In this document: positions 1-6,373 of the stretch, piece by piece | How positions within the stretch are numbered: position 1 is the stretch's first letter | Layout: every line of letters begins with the position of its first letter | Assembly: GCA_028818995.1 (NCBI GenBank) | Contig: JAPPMR010000585.1 | Span: forward strand, 1-18,473 | Direction of reading: 5' to 3' | Origin: Candidatus Poribacteria bacterium | GTDB lineage: Bacteria > Poribacteria > WGA-4E > WGA-3G | DNA: 18,473 bases | The notes under the pieces: model-generated | Seen by the model: the letters and a program-made list of their open reading frames with translations, nothing else | Told to the model about the DNA's origin: nothing | The model's database searches: none | Position numbers and translations under genes: made by a program

Positions 1-89
1 CCATCGCGTTTAGAACTAAAAACGATTTTAGCATCCGCAACCGTTGAAAGCAAAAAAACAAGACAGAAAATTATTAATAATATACGCAT
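1..89 (-). CDS. Exported TolB/PD40-type beta-propeller protein, 5' end only
   Basis: Only the first 29 codons are in the window; the gene continues past the left edge. The ATG (87-89) has an ideal ribosome binding site, GGAGGT, about six bases upstream (complement of 95-100). The first 20 residues form a clear signal peptide: a basic n-region (MR), a hydrophobic core rich in Leu/Ile/Phe, and a cleavage-like end VADA. The mature part begins KIVFSSKRDG, which matches the 'iaFsSkRDG' blade motif of TolB/WD40-like PD40 repeats, so an exported or periplasmic propeller protein is likely. The signal peptide is directly visible. The family call rests on about ten residues and is inference. Confidence 0.6.
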   Translation of the reverse strand, partial: MRILLIIFCLVFLLSTVADAKIVFSSKRD

Positions 90-132
90 TACGGACCTCC
101 ATTGAAATTGTAGGTTTTACCGTAACTATTTC

Positions 133-161
133 GATTTAGACTTTACAGAAATTCGTGTCAA
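133..161 (-). promoter_or_regulatory. Sigma70-type promoter for the TolB-like gene
   Basis: Read on the minus strand, TTGACA (156-161) is followed by a 17-bp spacer and TAAATC (133-138). The -35 box is perfect, the spacer is optimal and the -10 box is acceptable. The predicted start lies about 35-40 bases upstream of the ATG at 89. This is prediction from consensus only. Confidence 0.5.
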
Positions 162-193
162 CCAACGCCCACCAATCGTTGATTTGCAAAACC

Positions 194-544
194 TTATGGA
201 ATAGACTCCGAATTCTCTTGTTCGTTAGTATTTGCATCAGCGACGGTGATATTGGTAACTACGTTTCGTTGTTCCGGTAGCCGAACTGGAAAATCTTTTA
301 TTTCTTCATCAATCAACTCTCGGACCATCGATTTGACAGTATCGAACGGGATACATTCTAAGATGATAATAGCGCGATGTTTGGATGGTGCGATGTTGTA
401 TGTCAATCCATACTGTATGCCCAATTGTAGCAATTCTGGCTCGACGTTGATAGAAATCTGCCTGCGTTCTTGTTCTGTGATGAAATAACTATCAACAATG
501 AAGTGCGTATGAATCCACGCTTCTTTTTCTTCAATAATCTTCAT
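194..544 (-). CDS. Unknown small protein, probably leaderless
   Basis: A 116-residue protein of unknown function. It is Glu/Ile-rich, shows no signal peptide or membrane segment, and has a low-complexity acidic tail (NTNEQENSES). The frame stays open upstream to a TTG at 574 and an ATG at 562, but a near-perfect promoter (TTGACA, 17 bp, TACAAT) spans 553-581. Its -10 box ends only eight bases before the ATG at 544, so the upstream starts would lie inside or before the promoter. No Shine-Dalgarno sequence precedes any of the candidate starts. I therefore place the start at 544 and infer a leaderless or nearly leaderless mRNA. I recognise no family; the middle (residues about 20-85) looks like a compact alpha/beta domain, but that is only an impression. 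Confidence 0.6.
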   Translation of the reverse strand: MKIIEEKEAWIHTHFIVDSYFITEQERRQISINVEPELLQLGIQYGLTYNIAPSKHRAIIILECIPFDTVKSMVRELIDEEIKDFPVRLPEQRNVVTNITVADANTNEQENSESIP

Positions 545-552
545 AGTGCTGT

Positions 553-581
553 ATTGTAGCATTAAAAGTGGCAAGTGTCAA
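553..581 (-). promoter_or_regulatory. Consensus sigma70 promoter giving a leaderless transcript
   Basis: On the minus strand TTGACA (576-581), a 17-bp spacer and TACAAT (553-558) form an almost perfect promoter. Eight bases separate the -10 box from the ATG at 542-544, which places the transcription start at or within about three bases of the start codon. Confidence 0.65.
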
Positions 582-617
582 CGGTACGGTGTGGAAAGTT
601 TATTATATCAACAGTAC

Positions 618-1499
618 TTATTTCTTTATTTTTAGACGCGGGCGTACTACCCGAAACCCAATCGTATGTGTTGAATCTAAAGGATAGAACATAGACCGTA
701 AACCTGAACGGAGGAATACACTGCCAACATCCCATGCACCGCCGCGAATGACTCGCGCACGTAACACATCACGGAACCGGAGGTTTAACGGATTTCGTCT
801 CACATCTTTACTATTTTGTTGGTAAAAAGAAGGATTGTATTCATCAAGACACCACTCCCAGACATTTCCAGCAAGATCAGCAATACCATTTGGAGAATTG
901 CCGTTTGGGAATTGCCCCACTGGTGTAGGACGGTTATAGCGGCGTGCGAAATTCGCATGGTGCCGTACTTTTGGAGGATCATTACCCCACGGATATATGC
1001 GTCTCGCTGTGCCGCGTGCAGCGCGTTCCCACTGTGCCTCAGTCGGCAAACTTCCACCAATCCATTCTGCAAACGCTTGTGCGTCAAACCATGTTACTCC
1101 AACAACAGGTTGTGTATCAGCGTTGAAGTTTTCATCTTTCCATGTCTCTTCACCCTGATGTCCGCGCGGTGTCGGGTGCCCGGTCGCTTCAATGAAGGCA
1201 CGGTACTGTGTGTTAGTGATTTCGTGCCGTGAGATTTGGTATGCGGAGAGATAGACGGTGTGTTGTGGAACTTCAGCGTCAAAGGAGTGTTTTTCGAGCA
1301 GGGAACTTCGTAATTTAGCATCTGTGTAGGCGGCTTCTGCCTCCTCTGGTGTGGATCCCATTATAAATTCGCCTTCAGGTATCGCGACCCATTCTATGGT
1401 AGCAAGCGTCTTTTCAGCAGCAGGACTTAATTCGGCAGTAATAACATCCTGCCAAGCACCAAAAAGAAATATCAAAATCGTAAGGTAGATGCATCGCAT
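618..1499 (-). CDS. Secreted FGE/SUMF1-domain protein lacking catalytic cysteines
   Basis: A 293-residue formylglycine-generating-enzyme-like (SUMF1, EgtB-type fold) protein. Residues 1-22 are a signal peptide ending near DVITA, so the product is exported. The FGE domain covers about 35-288: IPEGEFIMGS (40-49), RHEITNTQYRAFI (91-103), a Trp-rich GVTWFDAQAFAEW stretch, LPTEAQWERAARG (151-163), YPWGN, GNVWEWC (211-217), RGGAW (252-256) and GFRVVR at the end. True FGE oxidises a sulfatase cysteine using two active-site cysteines near the RGG segment. Here that segment has none, and the only cysteines are at 3 and 217, so sulfatase activation is unlikely. No sulfatase gene is nearby. The frame also allows a TTG start at 1508. 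I prefer the ATG because it gives a compact signal peptide, though neither start has a good ribosome site. It is probably the last gene of the operon starting at 2676. Confidence 0.85.
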   Translation of the reverse strand: MRCIYLTILIFLFGAWQDVITAELSPAAEKTLATIEWVAIPEGEFIMGSTPEEAEAAYTDAKLRSSLLEKHSFDAEVPQHTVYLSAYQISRHEITNTQYRAFIEATGHPTPRGHQGEETWKDENFNADTQPVVGVTWFDAQAFAEWIGGSLPTEAQWERAARGTARRIYPWGNDPPKVRHHANFARRYNRPTPVGQFPNGNSPNGIADLAGNVWEWCLDEYNPSFYQQNSKDVRRNPLNLRFRDVLRARVIRGGAWDVGSVFLRSGLRSMFYPLDSTHTIGFRVVRPRLKIKK

Positions 1500-1514
1500 T
1501 CCAGACAAAATCCA

Positions 1515-1853
1515 TTAATTTTCTTGGGGTTTTTCTTCAAAGTTGAACAATCTCAAAGAAAAACTTGTCCATACTTCATCTAAATTATCATCTTCACTTG
1601 AAGATCCACCATACGACCCTACCTTATAATCCTTACCGGTTGCATATTTTAATCTCTGGGCAATCTCAAAAATATCTTCTACCTGACGTGGGCTATTCTG
1701 TTTGCTAACACGGCACCGTAAAAGATTTGGCGGTTTAGAACTTTTTTCATCGTACGTCAAATAGGTGTAGTCCTTTAATATACTCTTAAGGATAGTAGGA
1801 GAATCTAATTCTTTCCGAACGATCTCAACAATCTCTGTTGCTGCCTTTTGCAA
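1515..1853 (-). CDS. Small unknown protein, or 3' half of a frameshifted gene
   Basis: A 112-residue frame with no recognised family. It begins with a helix (ATEIVEIVRKEL) and continues as a mixed alpha/beta sequence with an acidic Ser-rich loop (GGSSSEDDN). The only start is a TTG at 1853, 49 bases inside the preceding gene, and no convincing ribosome site precedes it. The residues just after the TTG read naturally as a continuation of the upstream protein's helix (ITREELKRL then QKAATEIVEIV). The 100-residue upstream protein instead ends in an atypical Gln/Arg-rich tail. I suspect that this and the upstream frame are one gene of about 207 residues interrupted by loss of one base near 1850, either real or a sequencing error. 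If the genes are separate, this one would be translationally coupled to its neighbour. Confidence 0.5.
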   Translation of the reverse strand: MQKAATEIVEIVRKELDSPTILKSILKDYTYLTYDEKSSKPPNLLRCRVSKQNSPRQVEDIFEIAQRLKYATGKDYKVGSYGGSSSEDDNLDEVWTSFSLRLFNFEEKPQEN

Positions 1854-2107
1854 AGTCTTTTCAGTTCTTCACGCGTAATGTCGCCTAATTCATCATCCTC
1901 AAGTGTGGCGGTAAAGATTCCTTTACCCAGATCAATAGGTAAACCGTTTTCTTGTTCCTTCTGATCGCCGTTCAAAGTGTACCGAACCCTTGCGAAGCGA
2001 ACAGGTCCAAAGCCTTTCCTTTCAGGAATTTCTATCCTCAGGAATTTTATAAAATCATTGCCTGGGACTTCTTTTAGGTCAACCTTACGAATTTCGTACG
2101 TGTTCAT
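1805..2107 (-). CDS. Small unknown protein, or 5' half of a frameshifted gene
   Basis: A 100-residue protein of unknown function, the second gene of the operon. The start is well supported: AGGAG (complement of 2116-2120) lies eight bases before the ATG at 2107, and only 11 bases separate this gene from the end of the previous one. The body looks beta-rich (IRKVDLKEVPG, VRFARVRYTLNG, GIFTATLEDDELG) followed by a helix (ITREELKRL). The last 15 residues (CKRQQQRLLRSFGKN) look like out-of-frame translation, and the adjacent frame carries a smooth continuation of the helix; see the entry at 1515-1853. No domain is recognised. Its position directly behind an ADP-ribosyltransferase-like gene makes a partner or modifier role possible but unproven. 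Confidence 0.6.
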   Translation of the reverse strand: MNTYEIRKVDLKEVPGNDFIKFLRIEIPERKGFGPVRFARVRYTLNGDQKEQENGLPIDLGKGIFTATLEDDELGDITREELKRLCKRQQQRLLRSFGKN

Positions 2108-2118
2108 TATAGTTTCTC

Positions 2119-2676
2119 CTATGAAGAAGGCAAATCTAAAAGAGAAAACTCTACTTCAAAACGATGCTTTATACAAAACGGTGGTATGTAACCAGGCGCT
2201 AACACTTCTGCATCCCGTTGTGCAAATGTAAGTGCTATTAACTGAAGTTCAACATTAGGTGAAAAACCCTCTCTTGGATTAGATAGTTGAGTTGTTTGTC
2301 CTCTTAGAAGATTTTCCATATATTCAAGGTCTACATCCCCTCGTAAAAGTTGTGGTAAAATATAAACAATTTCTTTGGCTGGATCCAGTAGATTAAGCCC
2401 GTGTGGTAGCGAATCATCAATTTCTATTTCATAAATATAAGCAGGAATATCTGGAGTTGGTTCTCTTTTACTGCTAAATACTGCATAATGCCATGCCACT
2501 GCATAAGACCGGGTTAGTGAAAGATAAGGACTGTTAACGGTACTTGTTGCGATATGATCTATCAAACTATCAGTTTTTGGGGTAGTTTGTGGTGATCTCG
2601 CTGTAAAACCTATTCGACGAGAATCGTTGGCATGCCAATGCGTTCCAACCCCAGCACCTTTGTAAAATGTAGCCAT
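2119..2676 (-). CDS. Putative ADP-ribosyltransferase-like protein
   Basis: A 185-residue soluble protein without signal peptide or membrane segment. Its layout resembles small ADP-ribosyltransferase (ART) folds: an N-terminal FYKGAGVGTHW strand, a middle motif SPYLSLTRSYAVAWHYA (49-65) like the 'fvSTS...A..yA' segment that lines the NAD pocket, an AYIYEIEID strand, and a late AKEIVYILP motif whose Glu could be the catalytic one. I assign ART-likeness from this motif order only; no database match backs it. The ATG at 2676 is the only plausible start because a stop lies 45 bases upstream, and no ribosome site precedes it despite a leader of about 100 bases. It heads an operon with two small genes and an FGE-like gene, under a consensus promoter that carries a palindrome at the start site. 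A toxin, an effector or a metabolic enzyme are all possible. Confidence 0.55.
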   Translation of the reverse strand: MATFYKGAGVGTHWHANDSRRIGFTARSPQTTPKTDSLIDHIATSTVNSPYLSLTRSYAVAWHYAVFSSKREPTPDIPAYIYEIEIDDSLPHGLNLLDPAKEIVYILPQLLRGDVDLEYMENLLRGQTTQLSNPREGFSPNVELQLIALTFAQRDAEVLAPGYIPPFCIKHRFEVEFSLLDLPSS

Positions 2677-2765
2677 AAATGAACAGATCGGGACGGTAAC
2701 TATCAGAATAAAATCTTTTAGCTACCACAAATTAGTAATGCTTTGTTATCTATTTCTTCATTCAT

Positions 2766-2779
2766 AATCAAATTTGATT
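2766..2779. promoter_or_regulatory. Perfect 14-bp palindrome at the operon start site, possible operator
   Basis: AATCAAATTTGATT is a perfect palindrome. It begins about seven bases downstream of the -10 box of the minus-strand promoter at 2786-2814, so it covers roughly +1 to +14. That is a classic place for a repressor site. No repressor gene is evident next to it; a product of the operon could act in autoregulation. Confidence 0.4.
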
Positions 2780-2785
2780 GTAAGA

Positions 2786-2814
2786 ATTTTACCATGTTTA
2801 GAAAAATATGTCAA
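2786..2814 (-). promoter_or_regulatory. Consensus sigma70 promoter of the ART-like operon
   Basis: On the minus strand TTGACA (2809-2814), a 17-bp spacer and TAAAAT (2786-2791). Transcription should begin near 2779, leaving a leader of about 100 bases before the ATG at 2676. The leader contains a 15-codon frame (start 2765, stop ending 2718) without a ribosome site, which I do not count as a gene. Confidence 0.6.
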
Positions 2815-2849
2815 TTTTATAGATTGTATGCTGAGAAGCACGATTTGGC

Positions 2850-2878
2850 TTGATGCTTATGGAAAATTCTGTTATATT
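2850..2878 (+). promoter_or_regulatory. Extended -10 promoter for the deacylase-like gene
   Basis: TTGATG (2850-2855), a 17-bp spacer and TATATT (2873-2878), preceded by TGT as an extended -10. It points away from the minus-strand promoter at 2786-2814, so the two divergent units start only about 105 bases apart. The predicted start is near 2885. Confidence 0.55.
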
Positions 2879-2923
2879 AAAAGACAAGCAATTTGTCGGA
2901 TGAAGGAAACCTACACTCACTAA

Positions 2924-3907
2924 ATGAACAAGACTAACGCTAACAAACTGGTTGTCGGCACTTTGGTTGCCGAACCCGGAACACGGAAAGAAGGACGTTT
3001 GTCCATTGGCAATATGCCAGATGGAACACCGATTCGTGTGCCTGTTGTCCTCATCAATGGAAAACAACCTGGAAAAACCCTCTATATTCAAGCAATCAGC
3101 GATGGAAACGAACTGAACGGCATCGCAGTTATCCATGAAATTTTAAGTCGGATTGAACCTGCTGAATTAAGCGGCAAACTCATCATAGTTCCAGTTGTCA
3201 ACGTTCACGCTTTTCACGCTAAGCAAGCGTATAGTCCAGTTGATAATGTCAAGATGAACCGTTGTTTTCCCGGACGATCCGATGGCACATCAAGCGAACG
3301 TATCGCGTATCAGTTGTTTGAAAAGGCTATCCGCAACGCTGACTACTGTATAGACCTGCATCAGGGTGGTGTTCAACCGATGATTGATGAGGTGCGCGTG
3401 CGTGTCGGAGAGAAACATCAATGTCATAGTGCTTGTCTCGCGTTAGCGCGTGTCTTCGGTATCGGTTATATTCTGGACCAAAAGGGACCGAAGGGACAAC
3501 TTGCACAAGCTGCACCCGATATTGGGATACCGACAATTGACCCAGAACTCGGTGGCACACACGGATGGGATACTATTAGCATCAATAAAGGTGTCCGAGG
3601 TGTTCTGAATGTTCTCAAACAGTATCAATTTATTGACGGAACGCCTGAAATCCCTGACCAACAGATCGTTGTCAATAAGTTTGTGTCTATCCTCAGCAAT
3701 AAAGGCGGATTTGTATACTACAAAGCAAAATTGTACGATAAACTTGAGGCACGGCAACCGATAGCTGAAATCCGTGATGTATTTGGACATGTATCCGAAG
3801 TTGTTCGCAGCCCAGAGGAAGGGATCTTTTGGTCACATCCGGTATATCCGATGGTGGCGAGCGGTGGTATTATCGGTAAGATAGGAACACCGATTAGTTA
3901 TCTCTGA
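2924..3907 (+). CDS. Succinylglutamate desuccinylase/aspartoacylase-family hydrolase
   Basis: A 327-residue cytoplasmic metallohydrolase of the AstE/AspA family (M14-like zinc fold), which removes acyl groups from amino acids or related amides. Visible motifs are DGNELNG (60-66), where the zinc site is normally HGxE; NRCFPG (112-117), the substrate-carboxylate loop; DLHQGG (144-149), which supplies the second zinc His146; and DPELGG (206-211), with the catalytic-base Glu208. The length is normal. The first zinc ligand His is replaced by Asp60, while Glu63 and His146 are kept; Asp could still bind metal, so activity is uncertain. The start follows a seven-codon frame (2900-2923) whose TAA directly abuts the ATG; the only ribosome-like site, AAGGAA at 2903-2908, is 15 bases away. 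The substrate is unknown. Confidence 0.8.
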   Translation: MNKTNANKLVVGTLVAEPGTRKEGRLSIGNMPDGTPIRVPVVLINGKQPGKTLYIQAISDGNELNGIAVIHEILSRIEPAELSGKLIIVPVVNVHAFHAKQAYSPVDNVKMNRCFPGRSDGTSSERIAYQLFEKAIRNADYCIDLHQGGVQPMIDEVRVRVGEKHQCHSACLALARVFGIGYILDQKGPKGQLAQAAPDIGIPTIDPELGGTHGWDTISINKGVRGVLNVLKQYQFIDGTPEIPDQQIVVNKFVSILSNKGGFVYYKAKLYDKLEARQPIAEIRDVFGHVSEVVRSPEEGIFWSHPVYPMVASGGIIGKIGTPISYL

Positions 3908-4006
3908 AATGGCTAATTAGCTATTAGCTTTCAGCAGTCGGTTAAAGAGATTCTATTAGAAAGTTGATTTAAATTGGGTTTACAAAGCCCTTCTACAAGA
4001 GAGCGT

Positions 4007-5308
4007 ATGCATAAAGAAAATCGCGAAAACTTCATAGAGCAGATGGATTCCGGTAGCGTAGCAATCTTTGTCAGTGCTCCTGCTGCAATGCGAAATCACG
4101 ATACAGAACACATCTATAATCCTGATCCGAATTTTTATTATCTCACAGGTTTTGAAGAGCCAGAGTCAATTTGTGTGATCGCACCTGACCATCCGAAACA
4201 TCAATATATCCTTTTTGTGCTGCCCAAAGACGAAAAAGCTGAAATCTGGAATGGGAAGCGGGTCGGTGTTAAAGATGCGTGTGCGCACTACGGAGCAGAC
4301 AAGGCGTTTCCAATAGACAAATTTGATGAAAAGATTGGCAGATACTTAGAAGGTGCTGAACGGCTCTATTACACGCTTGGTTCCGACTCACACATTGATG
4401 CTAAAATCCTTGACCGTTTCAGAAGAGGTGTTAAATCACGTATTCGCACTGGAAAAGGAATTCACACGCTTATTGACCCAAGTCCAATTCTCAGTGAGAT
4501 GCGATTAATCAAAAATGAGGCAGAACTGAATCGTATAAAAAAGGCTACCGATATTACAGTTGACGGTCATATCGCTGCAATGGTCGCAGCGCATCCAGGG
4601 ATGTACGAATATGAATTGGAAGCAATTGTTGACGCAACCTTCCGTAGCAGTGGAGCAAACAGCACTGCTTTCCCAACTATTGTCGCCAGTGGGGGAAACG
4701 CAACAACACTCCATTATACAACCAACGACTGTCGGATAGAAGATGATACACTCGTTCTCATTGATGCGGGAGCAGAATATAAACGCTACTGTGGCGATGT
4801 AACGCGGACCTTTCCTGTCAACGGCACCTTTACCGATGCACAAAGAGAGATATATCAGCTTGTTCTTGACGCACAATATGCGATTATTGATACTATTCGT
4901 CCAGGTGTTTCTATTGACGAACCGCACCAGAAATCCATTGAGTTGTTGACAGAAGGTATGCTCAGCCTCGGTCTTCTAAAGGGAAAAACGAAAAAGTTGA
5001 TAAAGAAGGAGAAATACAGACAATTTTATATGTATCGTGTCGGTCACATGATCGGATTGGATGTGCACGATGTCAATTGTGTGCGCGATGCAGAGGGTGA
5101 GTTCAAAACGTTTGAACCGGGCATGGTCATCACAATTGAACCTGGGCTTTACGTTGCGGAAGGCACGAAAAAAGTCCCTACTGATTACCTCGGTATTGGT
5201 GTGCGCATTGAGGATGATATTCTCGTTACAGAATCCGGTTGTGAAGTATTAACGGATGCTGTACCGAAAGAGATTGATGCTATTGAGGAACTGATGAACC
5301 AAGGGTAA
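4007..5308 (+). CDS. pepP: Xaa-Pro aminopeptidase (M24B)
   Basis: A 433-residue cytoplasmic aminopeptidase P that releases N-terminal residues preceding proline. The N-terminal AMP_N domain (about 5-130) carries the typical SAPAAMRNHDTEHIYNPD segment followed by FYYLTGF. The C-terminal pita-bread domain (about 165-415) keeps all five metal ligands: Asp253 and Asp264 in DAGAEYKRYCGDVTRTF, His347 in GHMIGLDVHD, Glu378 in TIEPGLY and Glu402 in VRIEDD; LHYTTND supplies the usual extra His. It should therefore be active with two divalent metal ions. I choose the ATG at 4007, preceded by AGAGAG, over an in-frame TTG at 3974; family members usually start shortly before the RENFIEQM-like helix. It lies 99 bases after the deacylase-like gene, so co-transcription is possible. 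Confidence 0.92.
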   Translation: MHKENRENFIEQMDSGSVAIFVSAPAAMRNHDTEHIYNPDPNFYYLTGFEEPESICVIAPDHPKHQYILFVLPKDEKAEIWNGKRVGVKDACAHYGADKAFPIDKFDEKIGRYLEGAERLYYTLGSDSHIDAKILDRFRRGVKSRIRTGKGIHTLIDPSPILSEMRLIKNEAELNRIKKATDITVDGHIAAMVAAHPGMYEYELEAIVDATFRSSGANSTAFPTIVASGGNATTLHYTTNDCRIEDDTLVLIDAGAEYKRYCGDVTRTFPVNGTFTDAQREIYQLVLDAQYAIIDTIRPGVSIDEPHQKSIELLTEGMLSLGLLKGKTKKLIKKEKYRQFYMYRVGHMIGLDVHDVNCVRDAEGEFKTFEPGMVITIEPGLYVAEGTKKVPTDYLGIGVRIEDDILVTESGCEVLTDAVPKEIDAIEELMNQG

Positions 5309-5343
5309 CTACGCTTGCTTGTCATCGTTGAGTCCATATACCT

Positions 5344-5700
5344 ATGAGAAAATACCGGTTTTATCTTAAAGACATTTATGAAGCAATGAGTGCTGTCCAA
5401 GCATTTGTCAAGGGAATCGATTTCAGTACGTTTGTGACAGATGATAAGACATCTTCTGCTGTTATCTATAAACTTGAAATAATAGGAAAATCTGCTAAGA
5501 ATATTCCAGAAACGATTCAAGAAAAGTACCCACAAGTGCCCTGGCAGCAGATAGCAGAAATGCAAGACAAGTTTATTAAGGTATACTTTGATGTTGACTT
5601 CTCACATGTTTGGAATATTGTTAAGAATTTGATCCCACCGCTACAACCTATCATCGCGCAAATCCTTGAAGATGTGGAAGAAGAAACAAATGATGAATAA
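5344..5700 (+). CDS. Orphan HepT-like HEPN (DUF86) protein with degenerate RNase motif
   Basis: A 118-residue all-alpha protein of the DUF86/HepT HEPN family. The fold is recognisable from YLKDIYEAMSAVQAFVKG, the IIGKSAKNIP helix (46-55), the YPQVPWQQIAEMQD segment (62-75) and FDVDFSHVWNIV (82-93). HepT toxins are RNases using an R-x4-6-H motif inside 'mRNrliHgYf'. Here residues 73-81 read MQDKFIKVY: the Arg is Gln74, the Asn is Asp75 and the His is Lys79, while Tyr81, the residue AMPylated by MntA in known pairs, is kept. The protein is therefore probably not an RNase. No nucleotidyltransferase partner lies next to it; the nearest are the fused MNT-HEPN genes 4.3 kb downstream. The ATG lacks a clear ribosome site. 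It may be a retired toxin, a binding decoy, or a protein-interaction domain. Confidence 0.8.
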   Translation: MRKYRFYLKDIYEAMSAVQAFVKGIDFSTFVTDDKTSSAVIYKLEIIGKSAKNIPETIQEKYPQVPWQQIAEMQDKFIKVYFDVDFSHVWNIVKNLIPPLQPIIAQILEDVEEETNDE

Positions 5701-5734
5701 AATAACGTGAATGATGGCGTTCCCTGATTATAAT

Positions 5735-5762
5735 TTGAAAATCGTAAAAATTGTGTCATAAT
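5735..5762 (+). promoter_or_regulatory. Predicted promoter for the HEAT/zinc-ribbon gene
   Basis: TTGAAA (5735-5740), a 16-bp spacer and CATAAT (5757-5762), with an upstream TGT extension. The start would fall near 5769, just before the GGAG ribosome site at 5772, so the leader would be very short. Confidence 0.4.
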
Positions 5763-5782
5763 TCTGTTAACGGAGAAGGTAG

Positions 5783-6328
5783 ATGCCGAGAAAATTAACC
5801 GGTATGAACAAATATCAGAAAAAAGCACACCGACGACGTGAAGATCGCTTGCGCGGCGATGGAGTAGAATATTACCTTTCACTCGCCTACTCTACTGCCC
5901 CAGAAGACCGTGCACTCGCAATGGAAAATCTCTGTCCATGTCACGTTCGAAAACGTATTGATGCTGTTTGGGTGGCATTATACAAGGGCTTGGTTGACCC
6001 CGATTTGCGTGTACGCCGTGCTGCATGGCATACACTTGACGATGGTGGAAATCCAAATGATCCAAGGCTGGAACCGCTCCTTCATAAGATTGTTAAAACA
6101 GAAACTGACCCGACTTTACGCCAACGCGCACTTGATCTCATCAAGGCAACGCAAAAGATAGAAGACGAAAAACAGATGTTATTAGCACAAAAAGCACACA
6201 CCTTTTCTGGACGATGTGATTGGTGTGGCACATCGAATGTGTCGGTCAGTTATGATTATGAAACAGAATTTGAGACCGGAGGCACTAAACGTTTTGCGTT
6301 GGTCTGTGAGGCTTGTGACAACGTTTAA
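5783..6328 (+). CDS. HEAT-like repeat protein with C-terminal zinc ribbon
   Basis: A 181-residue cytoplasmic protein of unknown role. It starts with a very basic stretch (residues 1-24, many Lys/Arg/His). Residues about 40-125 look like two to three HEAT/armadillo-type helical repeats (KRIDAVWVALYKGLVDPDLR, VRRAAWHTL, LRQRALDLI). The C-terminus has two Cys pairs, Cys145/Cys148 (CDWC) and Cys175/Cys178 (CEAC), about 26 residues apart, which should bind one zinc ion as a ribbon. A further CPCH sits at 51-54. The basic tail plus zinc ribbon suggest nucleic-acid or ribosome binding; that is inference. The start is firm: GGAG lies seven bases before the ATG. It precedes the sigma-factor gene but has its own predicted promoter. 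Confidence 0.65.
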   Translation: MPRKLTGMNKYQKKAHRRREDRLRGDGVEYYLSLAYSTAPEDRALAMENLCPCHVRKRIDAVWVALYKGLVDPDLRVRRAAWHTLDDGGNPNDPRLEPLLHKIVKTETDPTLRQRALDLIKATQKIEDEKQMLLAQKAHTFSGRCDWCGTSNVSVSYDYETEFETGGTKRFALVCEACDNV

Positions 6329-6340
6329 ATTCCTTATAGC

Positions 6341-6373
6341 AAAAAAAATCAAAAAAAATGAAGAAAATATAAT
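6341..6373 (+). promoter_or_regulatory. Phased A-tracts and TATAAT box upstream of the sigma-factor gene
   Basis: Two runs of eight A (6341-6348 and 6351-6358) and one of four (6364-6367) are spaced at about 10-11 bases, one helical turn, which predicts bent DNA or an UP-like element. A perfect TATAAT follows at 6368-6373, but the -35 position (6345-6350) is only AAAATC. I read this as a promoter that relies on its A-tracts. Confidence 0.4.

Noticed and set aside
2718..2765. 15-codon frame in the leader of the ART-like operon
   Set aside because: It has no ribosome site and starts inside the transcription-start region; nothing beyond an open frame supports it.
3910..3945. TTAGCT-rich repeat (GCTAATTAGCTATTAGC) after the deacylase-like gene, considered as a terminator or mobile-element trace
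   Set aside because: The possible stem is short and AT-rich with no T tract. Similar strings are often scattered intergenic repeats, but a single copy here does not support a feature.
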